Shown: positions 1 through 5,392, counted from the first letter of the stretch. The stretch: DNA of 5,472 nucleotides from Propionibacteriales bacterium (GCA_030453285.1 JAKDKP010000203.1:1-5472); one strand, 5' to 3'. Made by a program: numbers and translations. The notes: a model not told the origin generated them from the letters alone.

Positions 1-1
1 T

Positions 2-22
2 TGCCCCCTACCTCAGGGTGAT
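2..22. promoter_or_regulatory. Predicted response-regulator operator, copy 1
   Basis: Seen directly: a 21-bp element with the palindromic core CCCT-N5-AGGG at 6-18. Its reverse complement recurs at 750-770 with 19 of 21 bases identical, including most of the nominally free spacer. It overlaps the first possible GTG (18) of the response regulator, which makes that GTG an unlikely start. Inference: a dimeric binding site for the adjacent LuxR-type regulator, giving autoregulation or control of a gene to the left. The asymmetric bases run in the opposite direction to copy 2, so a leftward target outside the window is possible. The same bases could also read as the end of an upstream frame stopping at 19-21. 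Confidence 0.55.
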
Positions 23-32
23 CGGAGACGCA

Positions 33-716
33 GTGCAGCACCCCAGCAGTGTGACGGCCCCCATCACGGTGGTCATTGTCGACGACCAGGACATGGTGCG
101 GGCCGGCTTCGGTGCGCTGCTGGCCGCCCAGCCCGACATCGACGTGGTGGGGGATGCCGCTGACGGGGCCGACGCTGTTGATCTTGTGCGCCGCACCGAT
201 CCCGACGTGGTGCTGATGGACATCCGGATGCCGCGGCTGGACGGTCTGTCCGCCTGTCGGCTGATCGCGGGGATGGCAGATCACTCGCCGCGGATCATCA
301 TGCTGACGACCTTTGATCTGGACGACTACGTGTTCGAGGCGTTGCGTTCGGGGGCCAGCGGGTTCCTGCTCAAGGATGCCCGGGTGGAGGACCTGACCCA
401 CGCCGTACGGGTGGTGTCCGCCGGTGAGGCGTTGTTGTCCCCGTCGATCACCCGCTCGCTGATCGCGGAGTTCGTCGCCCGCCCCGAACGCGCACACGAG
501 CCGGTGTCCCTGTCCGACCTGACCGAGCGTGAGCTGGACGTGATGCGCCAGGTGGCGCGTGGGCTGTCGAACGCCGAGATAGCCGCGGAGCTGTTCGTCG
601 CCGAGCAGACGGTCAAGACTCACGTCAGTAGGGTGCTGGCCAAGCTGGGACTGCGGGACCGGGCGCAGATCGTGGTGGCCGCCTACGAGTCCGGGGTGGT
701 GGCCCCCGGCAGTTGA
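33..716 (+). CDS. NarL/LuxR-family two-component response regulator (DesR-like context)
   Basis: A cytoplasmic transcription factor that would be phosphorylated by a sensor kinase and then bind DNA. Numbered from GTG 33 (227 aa), the receiver domain spans about residues 9-125: acidic pocket D17-D18, phospho-acceptor D63 in the VLMDIRMP strand, switch T92 in MLTTFD, and K114 in FLLKD. A linker leads to a LuxR/GerE helix-turn-helix at about 162-220, beginning LTEREL, with NAEIA and the recognition helix TVKTHVSRVLAKL. Length and layout are typical of the family. Start choice: GTG 33 has GGAG at 24-27 with a 5-nt gap. GTG 18 lies inside the predicted operator, and GTG 51 fits the usual short N-terminus but has no ribosome binding site. 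No sensor kinase is visible. The next gene is a fatty acid desaturase preceded by a second copy of the operator. This resembles the Bacillus DesK-DesR-des logic, but control of the desaturase is inferred. The domain call is secure; the start and regulon are less so. Confidence 0.93.
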   Translation: MQHPSSVTAPITVVIVDDQDMVRAGFGALLAAQPDIDVVGDAADGADAVDLVRRTDPDVVLMDIRMPRLDGLSACRLIAGMADHSPRIIMLTTFDLDDYVFEALRSGASGFLLKDARVEDLTHAVRVVSAGEALLSPSITRSLIAEFVARPERAHEPVSLSDLTERELDVMRQVARGLSNAEIAAELFVAEQTVKTHVSRVLAKLGLRDRAQIVVAAYESGVVAPGS

Positions 717-732
717 GGGTTGTGCGCGACCC
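717..732 (+). terminator. Hairpin immediately after the response regulator stop codon
   Basis: GGGTTG (717-722) and CGACCC (727-732) form a 6-bp stem (one G-U pair) closed by a TGCG tetraloop, starting at the first base after the stop codon. There is no T-run behind it. It could be a weak or Rho-assisted terminator, or a 3' end stabiliser, separating the regulator from the desaturase transcript. The call rests on position and fold only. Confidence 0.3.
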
Positions 733-749
733 TGACGGTGGCGGCCCCC

Positions 750-770
750 ATCACCCTGCGGTAGGGGTCA
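750..770. promoter_or_regulatory. Predicted response-regulator operator, copy 2, upstream of desaturase
   Basis: The reverse complement of this 21-bp stretch matches 2-22 at 19 of 21 positions. The core CCCT-N5-AGGG lies at 754-766. It ends 54 bp before the desaturase ATG, a usual distance for an activator or repressor site. A CAGGAT hexamer at 769-774 could serve as a poor -10, but no convincing -35 is visible, which would suit an activator-dependent promoter. Binding by the adjacent LuxR-type regulator is an inference from repetition and position. Confidence 0.6.
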
Positions 771-800
771 GGATCGAACCCGTGGAGTGACGACTCGGCG

Positions 801-827
801 CATGGCTACCGAAACCATGGAGCCATG
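801..827 (+). promoter_or_regulatory. Start-codon hairpin and duplicated leader of the desaturase
   Basis: CATGGCT (801-807) is exactly complementary to AGCCATG (821-827), giving a 7-bp stem with a 13-nt loop that pairs the desaturase ATG (825-827) and part of the only nearby GGAG (819-822). The 12-mer ACCGAAACCATG occurs at 808-819 and again at 828-839, so other CATGG/CCATG pairings compete. An in-frame mini-ORF runs 802-828 (MATETMEP, stop) and overlaps the desaturase start as ATGA. The structure is visible in the sequence. A role in translational control or coupling is inference. Confidence 0.4.
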
Positions 828-1898
828 ACCGAAACCATGACCCGCCCGCCGCGGAGGACCAGCCATCTCAGCGACTTCACCGCGCTCACGGCACGGATCA
901 AATCCGAAGGGCTCCTGCGCCGCTCGTACGGCTACTACTGGACGATGCTGATCGGACTACCTCTTGTCCTGGTCGGGCTCGGTGCGGTCTCGGTCTGGTT
1001 GGGCGACAGCTGGTGGCAGCTGGCCGTGGCGGTCGGGGTGGCCGTCGTGATGGCGCAGTTCGGGTTCCTGGGACATGACGCCGCCCACCGGCAGATCTTC
1101 GTCTCGGGCAAGTGGAATGAGCGGGTGGCAATGATCCTGGCCAATCTGTTCGTCGGTCTGGGCATCGGCTGGTGGCAGAACAAGCACTCCCGGCACCATG
1201 CCGCGCCCAACAAGATCGGGGCCGACCCTGACATCAAGACCGACGTGCTGGTCTTCACCCCGCAGGGGCTCGAGGAGCGCACGTCCGCAGTGTCGCGCTG
1301 GATGACCGGCAAGCAGGGCTGGTTCTTCTTCCCGTTGCTGCTGCTGGCCGGACTGCAGCTGCACGTGAACAGCTTCAAGCACCTGTTCGCCCGCGGCAAG
1401 GTCAAGAACCGGGCTCTCGAGCTGACCCTGCTCGTCGTGCGTCACGGCGGACTGATCACCTTCGCCTTCCTGGTGATGCCGCCGGCCATCGCCCTCTCGT
1501 TCCTGGCCGTCCAGCTGCTCGCGTTCGGCTTCTATCTCGGCATGGCCTTCGCCCCCAACCACATCGGGCGCCCGATAGTGCCGGCCGGCGTCAAGATCGA
1601 CTTCCTGCGCCGCCAGGTGCTGATGAGCCGCAACATCTCCGGCGGTGCGGGCGTGTCGATCCTGCTCGGCGGGCTGAACTACCAGATCGAACACCACCTG
1701 TTCCCGTCGATGTCGCGGACGAACCTGGCCCGTACGGCGCCGATCGTGAAGGAGTACTGCCGCAAACTGGAGGTCGAGTACCACGAGACCTCACTTCCGC
1801 GGGCGTACGTCGAGGTGGGCCGCTACATCAACGCGGTTGGTCGCGGCGGCGTCGATCTGTGGACCTGCCCGCTGGCCGCATCGATGGGGCGTGGCTGA
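825..1898 (+). CDS. Membrane fatty acid desaturase (acyl-CoA/acyl-lipid desaturase, di-iron)
   Basis: Integral membrane non-haem di-iron enzyme that would introduce a cis double bond into acyl chains, using O2 and electrons from a reductase, to adjust membrane fluidity. The three histidine boxes are present: HDAAH (84-88), HSRHH (121-125) and QIEHH (287-291), plus NH at 245-246. Hydrophobic segments lie at about 41-58, 64-82, 165-180, 203-220 and 222-242, as expected for the FA_desaturase family (PF00487). At 357 aa it is of usual length. There is no fused cytochrome b5 domain, and no reductase gene is in the window. The QIEHH third box occurs in DesA3-like actinobacterial and front-end desaturases, but regioselectivity cannot be read from sequence. 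The start is uncertain: ATG 825 has GGAG only 2 nt away, while ATG 837 is in frame and 14 nt from it. The operator at 750-770 suggests control by the upstream response regulator. Confidence 0.93.
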   Translation: MTETMTRPPRRTSHLSDFTALTARIKSEGLLRRSYGYYWTMLIGLPLVLVGLGAVSVWLGDSWWQLAVAVGVAVVMAQFGFLGHDAAHRQIFVSGKWNERVAMILANLFVGLGIGWWQNKHSRHHAAPNKIGADPDIKTDVLVFTPQGLEERTSAVSRWMTGKQGWFFFPLLLLAGLQLHVNSFKHLFARGKVKNRALELTLLVVRHGGLITFAFLVMPPAIALSFLAVQLLAFGFYLGMAFAPNHIGRPIVPAGVKIDFLRRQVLMSRNISGGAGVSILLGGLNYQIEHHLFPSMSRTNLARTAPIVKEYCRKLEVEYHETSLPRAYVEVGRYINAVGRGGVDLWTCPLAASMGRG

Positions 1899-1901
1899 CC
1901 G

Positions 1902-1914
1902 GTCGGCTGCCGAC
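1902..1914. terminator. Small hairpin in the convergent gap
   Basis: GTCGG (1902-1906) and CCGAC (1910-1914) form a 5-bp stem with a 3-nt loop in the 37-bp gap (1899-1935) between the convergent desaturase and repair nuclease genes. Neither strand has a T-run next to it. It is the only candidate shared terminator here, and it is a weak one. Confidence 0.25.
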
Positions 1915-1935
1915 ACCACCGAACCACCGGCCCTC

Positions 1936-3636
1936 TCATCCAGTTGTCACCTCTCGACCTGAGGAACCGACCAGGCGTGGCAGCGCGGCCGCGGTGATGG
2001 TGGCATGCAGTGGCCAGGTCCACTCGCCGTCGATGTCGATGATCCGGGCCTGTTCCAGCCAGTCGCCGATCCGTTCGGCCTCCTCCACCGAGGCGGCCGG
2101 CAACGGTTTGTACGGCGGCGACACCGTCTCGGCGGTCGCCACCGCGGCCCGCGCAACGGCCTGGGGGACCTCGCCGGGTCTGGCCAACGCGGACTGGGCC
2201 AGCCGGCCGTACCGGATCACGGTGATCTCCCAGCCACGAGCCGTCGAGCGTGCCGCGACGATCTGTGGCACCGCCGCCAGACTGGCGATCCGGTGGAACC
2301 GCCGTGAGGTGTCGATCATCTGCTGCAGGCGCCGTCGGATCGTCTCGGCCTCCTCGAACCGCTCCTGACTGATCAGGCGGGCCAGCCGCTCCCGGACCGC
2401 CGACAGCACTGGACGGATGTCGCTGGTCAGGGCGCCACGCAGTCGGTCAACCGTTTCCGCGTACGCGTCGGGTCGGACCGATCCGTCACACGGGGCCAGG
2501 CAGCGGCCCATCTCGGCCAGCACACAGCGTGTCCCGCGGGGCTCTTTCCCCAGCCGCTGGGTGCACTGACGGATCGGGAACGCGTCGTGCAGGGCAGCCG
2601 TGACGTCCTCGGCGGCTCCCTTGCCCCGGAACGGGCCGAAATAGGTGGCGCCGTCGTCGCGCACGGCGCGCACCAGGGACAGTCGGGGGAACGGCTCGTC
2701 GGTGATCTTGAGCCACTGCAGGCGATGCGGATACTTCGATCGTCGGTTGTACGGCGGGGCGTGGGTGGCGATCATCCGCAGCTCACACACCTCGGACTGC
2801 AGTGAGGTCTCGCAGACCAGATGGCGCACGCCGACCGAGATCCGGACCATCTCGTCCATCCGCCGCCGGGTCTCGGCGGCGGTGAAATAGCTGCGCACCC
2901 GGGTACGGATCGAGGTGGCCTTGCCGACGTACAGGATCTTGTCGTCCTCGCCGACGAACCAGTAGACGCCCGGCGCGTCCGGCAGATCGGTGGCCCACCC
3001 GCGTTTGGCGCGGCGTTGCGGTGACACCTTGCGGGTGAACTCCAGTAGGTCCTCGATGGTGTCGACGCCCAGGTTGCCGATCCGCATGATCAATCCGTGC
3101 AGCACGTCGACGGTGGCGCGGGCGTCGGCCAACGCCCGGTGGTTGGGTGTGGTGGTGGCGCCGAAGTGTCGGGCGAGGGTGCCCAACTTGCAGTTGGGCA
3201 CCTCGTCGCGGAGCAGCACCGTACGGGCCAGGGCGACGGTGTCGACGATCGTGGGTCGGGGCCATTGTTGATCATGGTCGGCGCAGGCCCGTTTGAGGAA
3301 CCCGACGTCGAAGCCGGCGTTGTGGGCCACCACCACCGCGTCACCGCAAAAGGTGAGGAACTGACCGAGCACCGATTCCAGCCGTGGTGCGCCGGCCACC
3401 ATCTGGTTGGTGATCCCGGTCAGCACCGCCACCAATGGTGAGATCGTGGTCCGTGGATTGACCAGGGTCTGGAACTCGCCGAGCACCTCACCGCCACGCA
3501 CCTTGACCGCCCCGATCTCGGTGATCGCATCCTCACCGGTGCTGCCGGTCGTCTCCAGATCGACGACGCAGAAGGTCACCTCCGACAGGGGAGTGCCCAG
3601 GTCGGTCAGGGTCGGCTGGAGGGCGGCGGAACTCAT
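1936..3636 (-). CDS. DEDDh 3'-5' exonuclease fused to GIY-YIG (Cho/UvrC-like) endonuclease
   Basis: Probable cytoplasmic DNA repair nuclease of 566 aa. Numbering starts at ATG 3636. Residues about 18-185 are a DEDDh exonuclease like DnaQ/PolC epsilon: D26 and E28 in VVDLETTG, D110 in AHNAGFD, H166 and D171 in NHRALAD. Residues about 217-300 are a GIY-YIG domain: GVY 223-225, YVG 236-238 with K239, and probable metal-binding E285 before PPYN. Cysteines 358, 371, 379 and 383 match the spacing of the UvrC iron-sulphur ligands, and a UVR motif lies at about 426-440. The C-terminal UvrC RNase H-like and HhH domains are absent, so it resembles Cho (3'-side incision) rather than UvrC. M. tuberculosis Rv2191 has this architecture and is also divergent from an NlpC/P60 gene. 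GTG 3660 is also in frame, but it lies inside a promoter element, and ATG 3636 sits 7 nt after a TACCGT -10, implying leaderless expression. The physiological substrate is unknown. Confidence 0.93.
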   Translation of the reverse strand: MSSAALQPTLTDLGTPLSEVTFCVVDLETTGSTGEDAITEIGAVKVRGGEVLGEFQTLVNPRTTISPLVAVLTGITNQMVAGAPRLESVLGQFLTFCGDAVVVAHNAGFDVGFLKRACADHDQQWPRPTIVDTVALARTVLLRDEVPNCKLGTLARHFGATTTPNHRALADARATVDVLHGLIMRIGNLGVDTIEDLLEFTRKVSPQRRAKRGWATDLPDAPGVYWFVGEDDKILYVGKATSIRTRVRSYFTAAETRRRMDEMVRISVGVRHLVCETSLQSEVCELRMIATHAPPYNRRSKYPHRLQWLKITDEPFPRLSLVRAVRDDGATYFGPFRGKGAAEDVTAALHDAFPIRQCTQRLGKEPRGTRCVLAEMGRCLAPCDGSVRPDAYAETVDRLRGALTSDIRPVLSAVRERLARLISQERFEEAETIRRRLQQMIDTSRRFHRIASLAAVPQIVAARSTARGWEITVIRYGRLAQSALARPGEVPQAVARAAVATAETVSPPYKPLPAASVEEAERIGDWLEQARIIDIDGEWTWPLHATITAAALPRLVGSSGREVTTG

Positions 3637-3643
3637 GGCGCGG

Positions 3644-3666
3644 ACGGTAGGCGCCGACACTGACAG
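3644..3666 (-). promoter_or_regulatory. DNA-damage-type (RecA_NDp/PafBC) promoter for the exonuclease/UvrC-like gene
   Basis: On the minus strand TGTCAGTG (3665 to 3658) is followed by exactly 8 nt and then TACCGT (3649 to 3644). This fits the published LexA-independent mycobacterial damage promoter TTGTCRGTG-N8-TANNNT, bound by the PafBC activator, except for C instead of the first T. There are 7 nt between the -10 and ATG 3636. No conventional -35 is needed in this promoter class. The match is seen directly; PafBC control is inferred, and pafBC itself is not in the window. Confidence 0.7.
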
Positions 3667-3707
3667 GTTCGGTGCCTCCGCGACCTCCAGGTGGCGACCC
3701 GGTGAAC

Positions 3708-3730
3708 TTGTCAGTGGCCCCGTCCACAGT
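3708..3730 (+). promoter_or_regulatory. Mirror-image damage-type promoter for the small CxxC protein
   Basis: TTGTCAGTG (3708-3716) matches the RecA_NDp/PafBC upstream element perfectly. After 8 nt comes CACAGT (3725-3730), one base off the TANNNT -10 consensus, then 7 nt to ATG 3738. The 13-bp stretch 3704-3716 is an inverted copy (12/13) of 3658-3670, and both copies stand at the same distance from their start codons. The weaker -10 may make it more activator-dependent or simply weaker than the opposite promoter. Confidence 0.62.
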
Positions 3731-3737
3731 GGAAACC

Positions 3738-3956
3738 ATGAGAAACCTGCATGTGGACTGTGGCACCTGCTCGGTGCGAGGCGATGCCTGTGGTGACTGT
3801 GTCGTCACGGTGTTGCTCGGCGCCCCGGCGGAGTTGGAGCTCAACGATGATGAACAGCACGCACTGGATGCGTTGTCCGGCAGTGGCCTGGTGCCACCGC
3901 TGCGACTCGTGCGCGGAAGTGCCGAACCGGAGGCCCCTTGGCGACAGCACGGTTGA
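3738..3956 (+). CDS. Small conserved-looking protein with two CxxC motifs, function unknown
   Basis: A 72-aa soluble protein with no signal peptide or membrane segment. Four cysteines sit at 8, 11, 18 and 21 (C-x2-C-x6-C-x2-C), followed by a hydrophobic strand (CVVTVLLG), an acidic helix-like stretch (LNDDEQHALDAL) and GLVPPLRLV. The spacing could hold a zinc ion, form a small redox site or bind another metal; the sequence does not decide. I recall similar short cysteine proteins near actinobacterial NlpC/P60 genes, but cannot assign a family name. The frame is open back to 3672, but ATG 3738 is preferred because it lies 7 nt after the predicted -10, so the message would be leaderless; there is no good Shine-Dalgarno. 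It is divergent from the repair nuclease with a mirror-image damage-type promoter, which suggests co-induction by DNA damage. The next gene has its own promoter and riboswitch, so an operon with it is less likely. Confidence 0.82.
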   Translation: MRNLHVDCGTCSVRGDACGDCVVTVLLGAPAELELNDDEQHALDALSGSGLVPPLRLVRGSAEPEAPWRQHG

Positions 3957-3971
3957 GGCGGCGAGCCCCAC

Positions 3972-4000
3972 TTGCTCTTGACCTTTTCGTGACCTAACCT
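3972..4000 (+). promoter_or_regulatory. Candidate sigma-A-type promoter for the riboswitch/hydrolase transcript
   Basis: TTGCTC (3972-3977) and TAACCT (3995-4000) are separated by 17 nt. The -10 fits the actinobacterial TANNNT pattern, while the -35 matches TTGACA at only three positions. Transcription would begin near 4007-4008, a little before the c-di-AMP aptamer. Its placement relative to the riboswitch supports the call. Confidence 0.5.
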
Positions 4001-4007
4001 CGGGCGC

Positions 4008-4055
4008 GTGCCCGGTGCCGTGATGACAACCGTCGTCGGCCGCGGCGCACGCTGA
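4008..4055 (+). CDS. Possible leaderless upstream ORF before the riboswitch
   Basis: GTG 4008 lies 7 nt after the TAACCT -10, the geometry of leaderless actinobacterial transcripts. It opens 15 codons (MPGAVMTTVVGRGAR) ending in TGA at 4053-4055; ATG 4023 is in the same frame. The stop falls in the 5' strand of the aptamer P1 stem (4049-4053), so a translating ribosome would compete with aptamer folding. No homology or peptide function is recognisable and the ORF could be chance. Confidence 0.25.
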   Translation: MPGAVMTTVVGRGAR

Positions 4056-4195
4056 GTCTCTCCTCCGTGGGGAGAACCGGGGAACCAATCTTGTGGGGTG
4101 AATCGGGGGATCGCCGACCGTCGTCGGTGCAACTCGTAGGGCTACCTTCCCGGGCCCGAATCCGTCAGCTCACCCGGTAGGCGTTCGACGAAGGG
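4046..4195 (+). ncRNA. c-di-AMP riboswitch (ydaO/yuaA type)
   Basis: Recognised from conserved blocks in the correct order: GCTGAGTC (4051-4058), a P2-type hairpin TCTCCT/GGGGAGA (4059-4064 with 4069-4075), GGGGAACCAATC (4079-4090), GGGGTGAATC (4095-4104), a variable hairpin CCGAC/GTCGG (4114-4118 with 4123-4127), TAGGGCTACCTTC (4137-4149), and CCGTCAGCT (4162-4170) before GGTAGGCG (4176-4183). P1 pairs 4049-4053 with 4180-4184, and CTACC 4142-4146 can pair with GGTAG 4176-4180. CCTTC (4145-4149) is complementary to GAAGG (4190-4194), matching the 3' tail pairing in other ydaO aptamers. That tail contains the Shine-Dalgarno of the downstream hydrolase. This class senses cyclic di-AMP, usually switches expression off, and in Actinobacteria commonly precedes cell wall hydrolase genes. 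I see no intrinsic terminator between aptamer and GTG 4205, so translational control is inferred. Confidence 0.93.
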
Positions 4196-4204
4196 AAACG
4201 ACGC

Positions 4205-5374
4205 GTGACGACACGCATCGGCGGAATGTCGCGGGGCCTGAAGGTCCTGCTGGCCGGGACGGCCTCGCTGGCTCTGACCTCAACCCTGCTCGCTGCGGGA
4301 CCGGCTGCCGCCGATCCCGGCGCCGAGCCCACCACGATCGCCGAGGCCCGGGCACAGGTTGAGAAGTTGCAGACCGAGGCCGCCGCCATCGACCAGGACT
4401 ACGCGGCCGCCCAGGATCGCTTGGCCAAGGCCGAGGCCGGGTTGAAGACGAAGCGGGCCGATGTCGACGCCCAGCGGGGCAAGGTCGCCACGGTCGCCAA
4501 GGCGGTGTCCCAGTACGCGTTGGCGCAGTACCAGAGCCGGGGGGTCGACACCACCACCCAGTTGATGGTCACCACCAGCCCCGAGCGGATGCTGCGGGAG
4601 ATGTCGGTGATGGATCGGGTCGAGCTCACCCAGCGCGGTGTGCTGCAGGACTACCAGACCCAGGTGGCCAACCTGAACGACATGGTGCGGTCGGCCGAGA
4701 CCGAGGTCGCCACCGTCGACGCCTCCCGCGACGACATGGCTGCCTCGCGCAAGAAGTCCGAGGCCAAGGTGGCCGAGGCCCAGCAGGTGCTGGACCGACT
4801 GACCGAGGAAGAACGTCAGCGGATCGCCGCCGAGGAGGCCCGCGAGGCCCGCGAGGCCAAGGAACGCGCCGAGCGTGCCGAGGCGCAGGCCCAGCAGCAG
4901 AACGACCGGCAGCAGCCGACCTCGCGGTCCCGTGACCGCAGCGATGCCGCCGACACCTCGACCAAGAAGTCGTCGAAGAAGAAGTCCTCGTCCTCGGGCA
5001 ATGACAGCCCGTCGGTGCCCGCCGGTTCCGGCCGCGGCGCCCAGGTCGTCGCCTTCGCCAAGGCGCAGCTCGGCAAGCCGTACCTCTACGGCGCGACCGG
5101 CCCGAACGCGTACGACTGCTCGGGCCTGACCGGTGCGGCCTACAAGTCGGCCGGTCGGAGCATCCCGAGGATCACGACAGGGCAGTACGGGTCGGGCACC
5201 TCGGTGTCGAAGGGCAATCTCCAGCCCGGCGACCTGGTGTTCTACTACTCCGGGATCAGCCATGTGGGCATCTATGTGGGTGGCGGCCAGATCATCCACT
5301 CATCACGTGCCGGGCAGCCGGTGAAGTACGCCGGGCTGAACTCGATGCCGTACATGGGCGCTCGCCGCTACTGA
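4205..5374 (+). CDS. Secreted NlpC/P60 peptidoglycan endopeptidase, RipC-like
   Basis: Extracytoplasmic cell wall hydrolase of 389 aa, expected to cut a peptide bond in peptidoglycan stems (D-Glu to diamino acid in this family) during septation or growth. A signal peptide covers about 1-36, with a positive start, a hydrophobic stretch from 12 to 31 and likely cleavage after AAA before DPG. A long coiled coil covers about 44-235 (including tandem EAR-EAR-EAK from a 9-bp repeat at 4835-4858), then a Ser/Lys-rich linker 236-275. The NlpC/P60 domain covers about 277-389: catalytic C305 in YDCSGL, H353 in SHVGIY, H365 in IIHSS. Coiled coil plus NlpC/P60 at this length resembles mycobacterial/corynebacterial RipC (Rv2190c, 385 aa), whose coiled coil is linked to activation by FtsEX; that link is inferred here. 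The GTG start has AAGGGAAA at 4191-4198; ATG 4226 is the alternative. The c-di-AMP riboswitch ties its expression to wall or turgor state. Confidence 0.95.
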   Translation: MTTRIGGMSRGLKVLLAGTASLALTSTLLAAGPAAADPGAEPTTIAEARAQVEKLQTEAAAIDQDYAAAQDRLAKAEAGLKTKRADVDAQRGKVATVAKAVSQYALAQYQSRGVDTTTQLMVTTSPERMLREMSVMDRVELTQRGVLQDYQTQVANLNDMVRSAETEVATVDASRDDMAASRKKSEAKVAEAQQVLDRLTEEERQRIAAEEAREAREAKERAERAEAQAQQQNDRQQPTSRSRDRSDAADTSTKKSSKKKSSSSGNDSPSVPAGSGRGAQVVAFAKAQLGKPYLYGATGPNAYDCSGLTGAAYKSAGRSIPRITTGQYGSGTSVSKGNLQPGDLVFYYSGISHVGIYVGGGQIIHSSRAGQPVKYAGLNSMPYMGARRY

Positions 5375-5392
5375 CCCTCGGCGCTCCTGACA

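Noticed and set aside
771..781. Minus-strand GGTTCGATCC, like the T-loop of a tRNA
   Set aside because: The flanking bases do not form the 5-bp T-stem, and no acceptor, D or anticodon arms are found around it.
957..1784. Long antisense open frame of 275 codons over the desaturase
   Set aside because: It is a GC-rich shadow frame with low-complexity His/Arg/Gly/Asp content. The sense strand encodes a complete desaturase with all catalytic boxes.
3636..3660. GTG 3660 as start of the exonuclease/UvrC-like protein (8 extra residues)
   Set aside because: It lies within the TGTCAGTG promoter element and upstream of the -10. The nearest GGAGG is about 14 nt away. ATG 3636 fits leaderless expression and mirrors the ATG of the divergent gene.
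3978..3983. TTGACC as the -35 for the hydrolase transcript
   Set aside because: It matches the consensus better than TTGCTC, but is only 11 nt from TAACCT, and no -10-like hexamer lies 16-19 nt downstream.
3533..4132. Minus-strand frame of 199 codons across the divergent promoter, small gene and riboswitch
   Set aside because: It would run through three independently supported features on the other strand and shows no domain or ribosome binding site.
4835..4861. 9-bp tandem repeat GAGGCCCGC as a possible variable-number repeat
   Set aside because: Only about two and a half copies occur, and they encode Glu-Ala-Arg units of the coiled coil; this is normal for such segments.
4280..5299. Long antisense open frame of 339 codons over the NlpC/P60 gene
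   Set aside because: Its Leu/Gly/Val/Arg/His-rich composition is typical of complement reading of a coiled-coil gene. No recognisable domain; the sense gene is certain.
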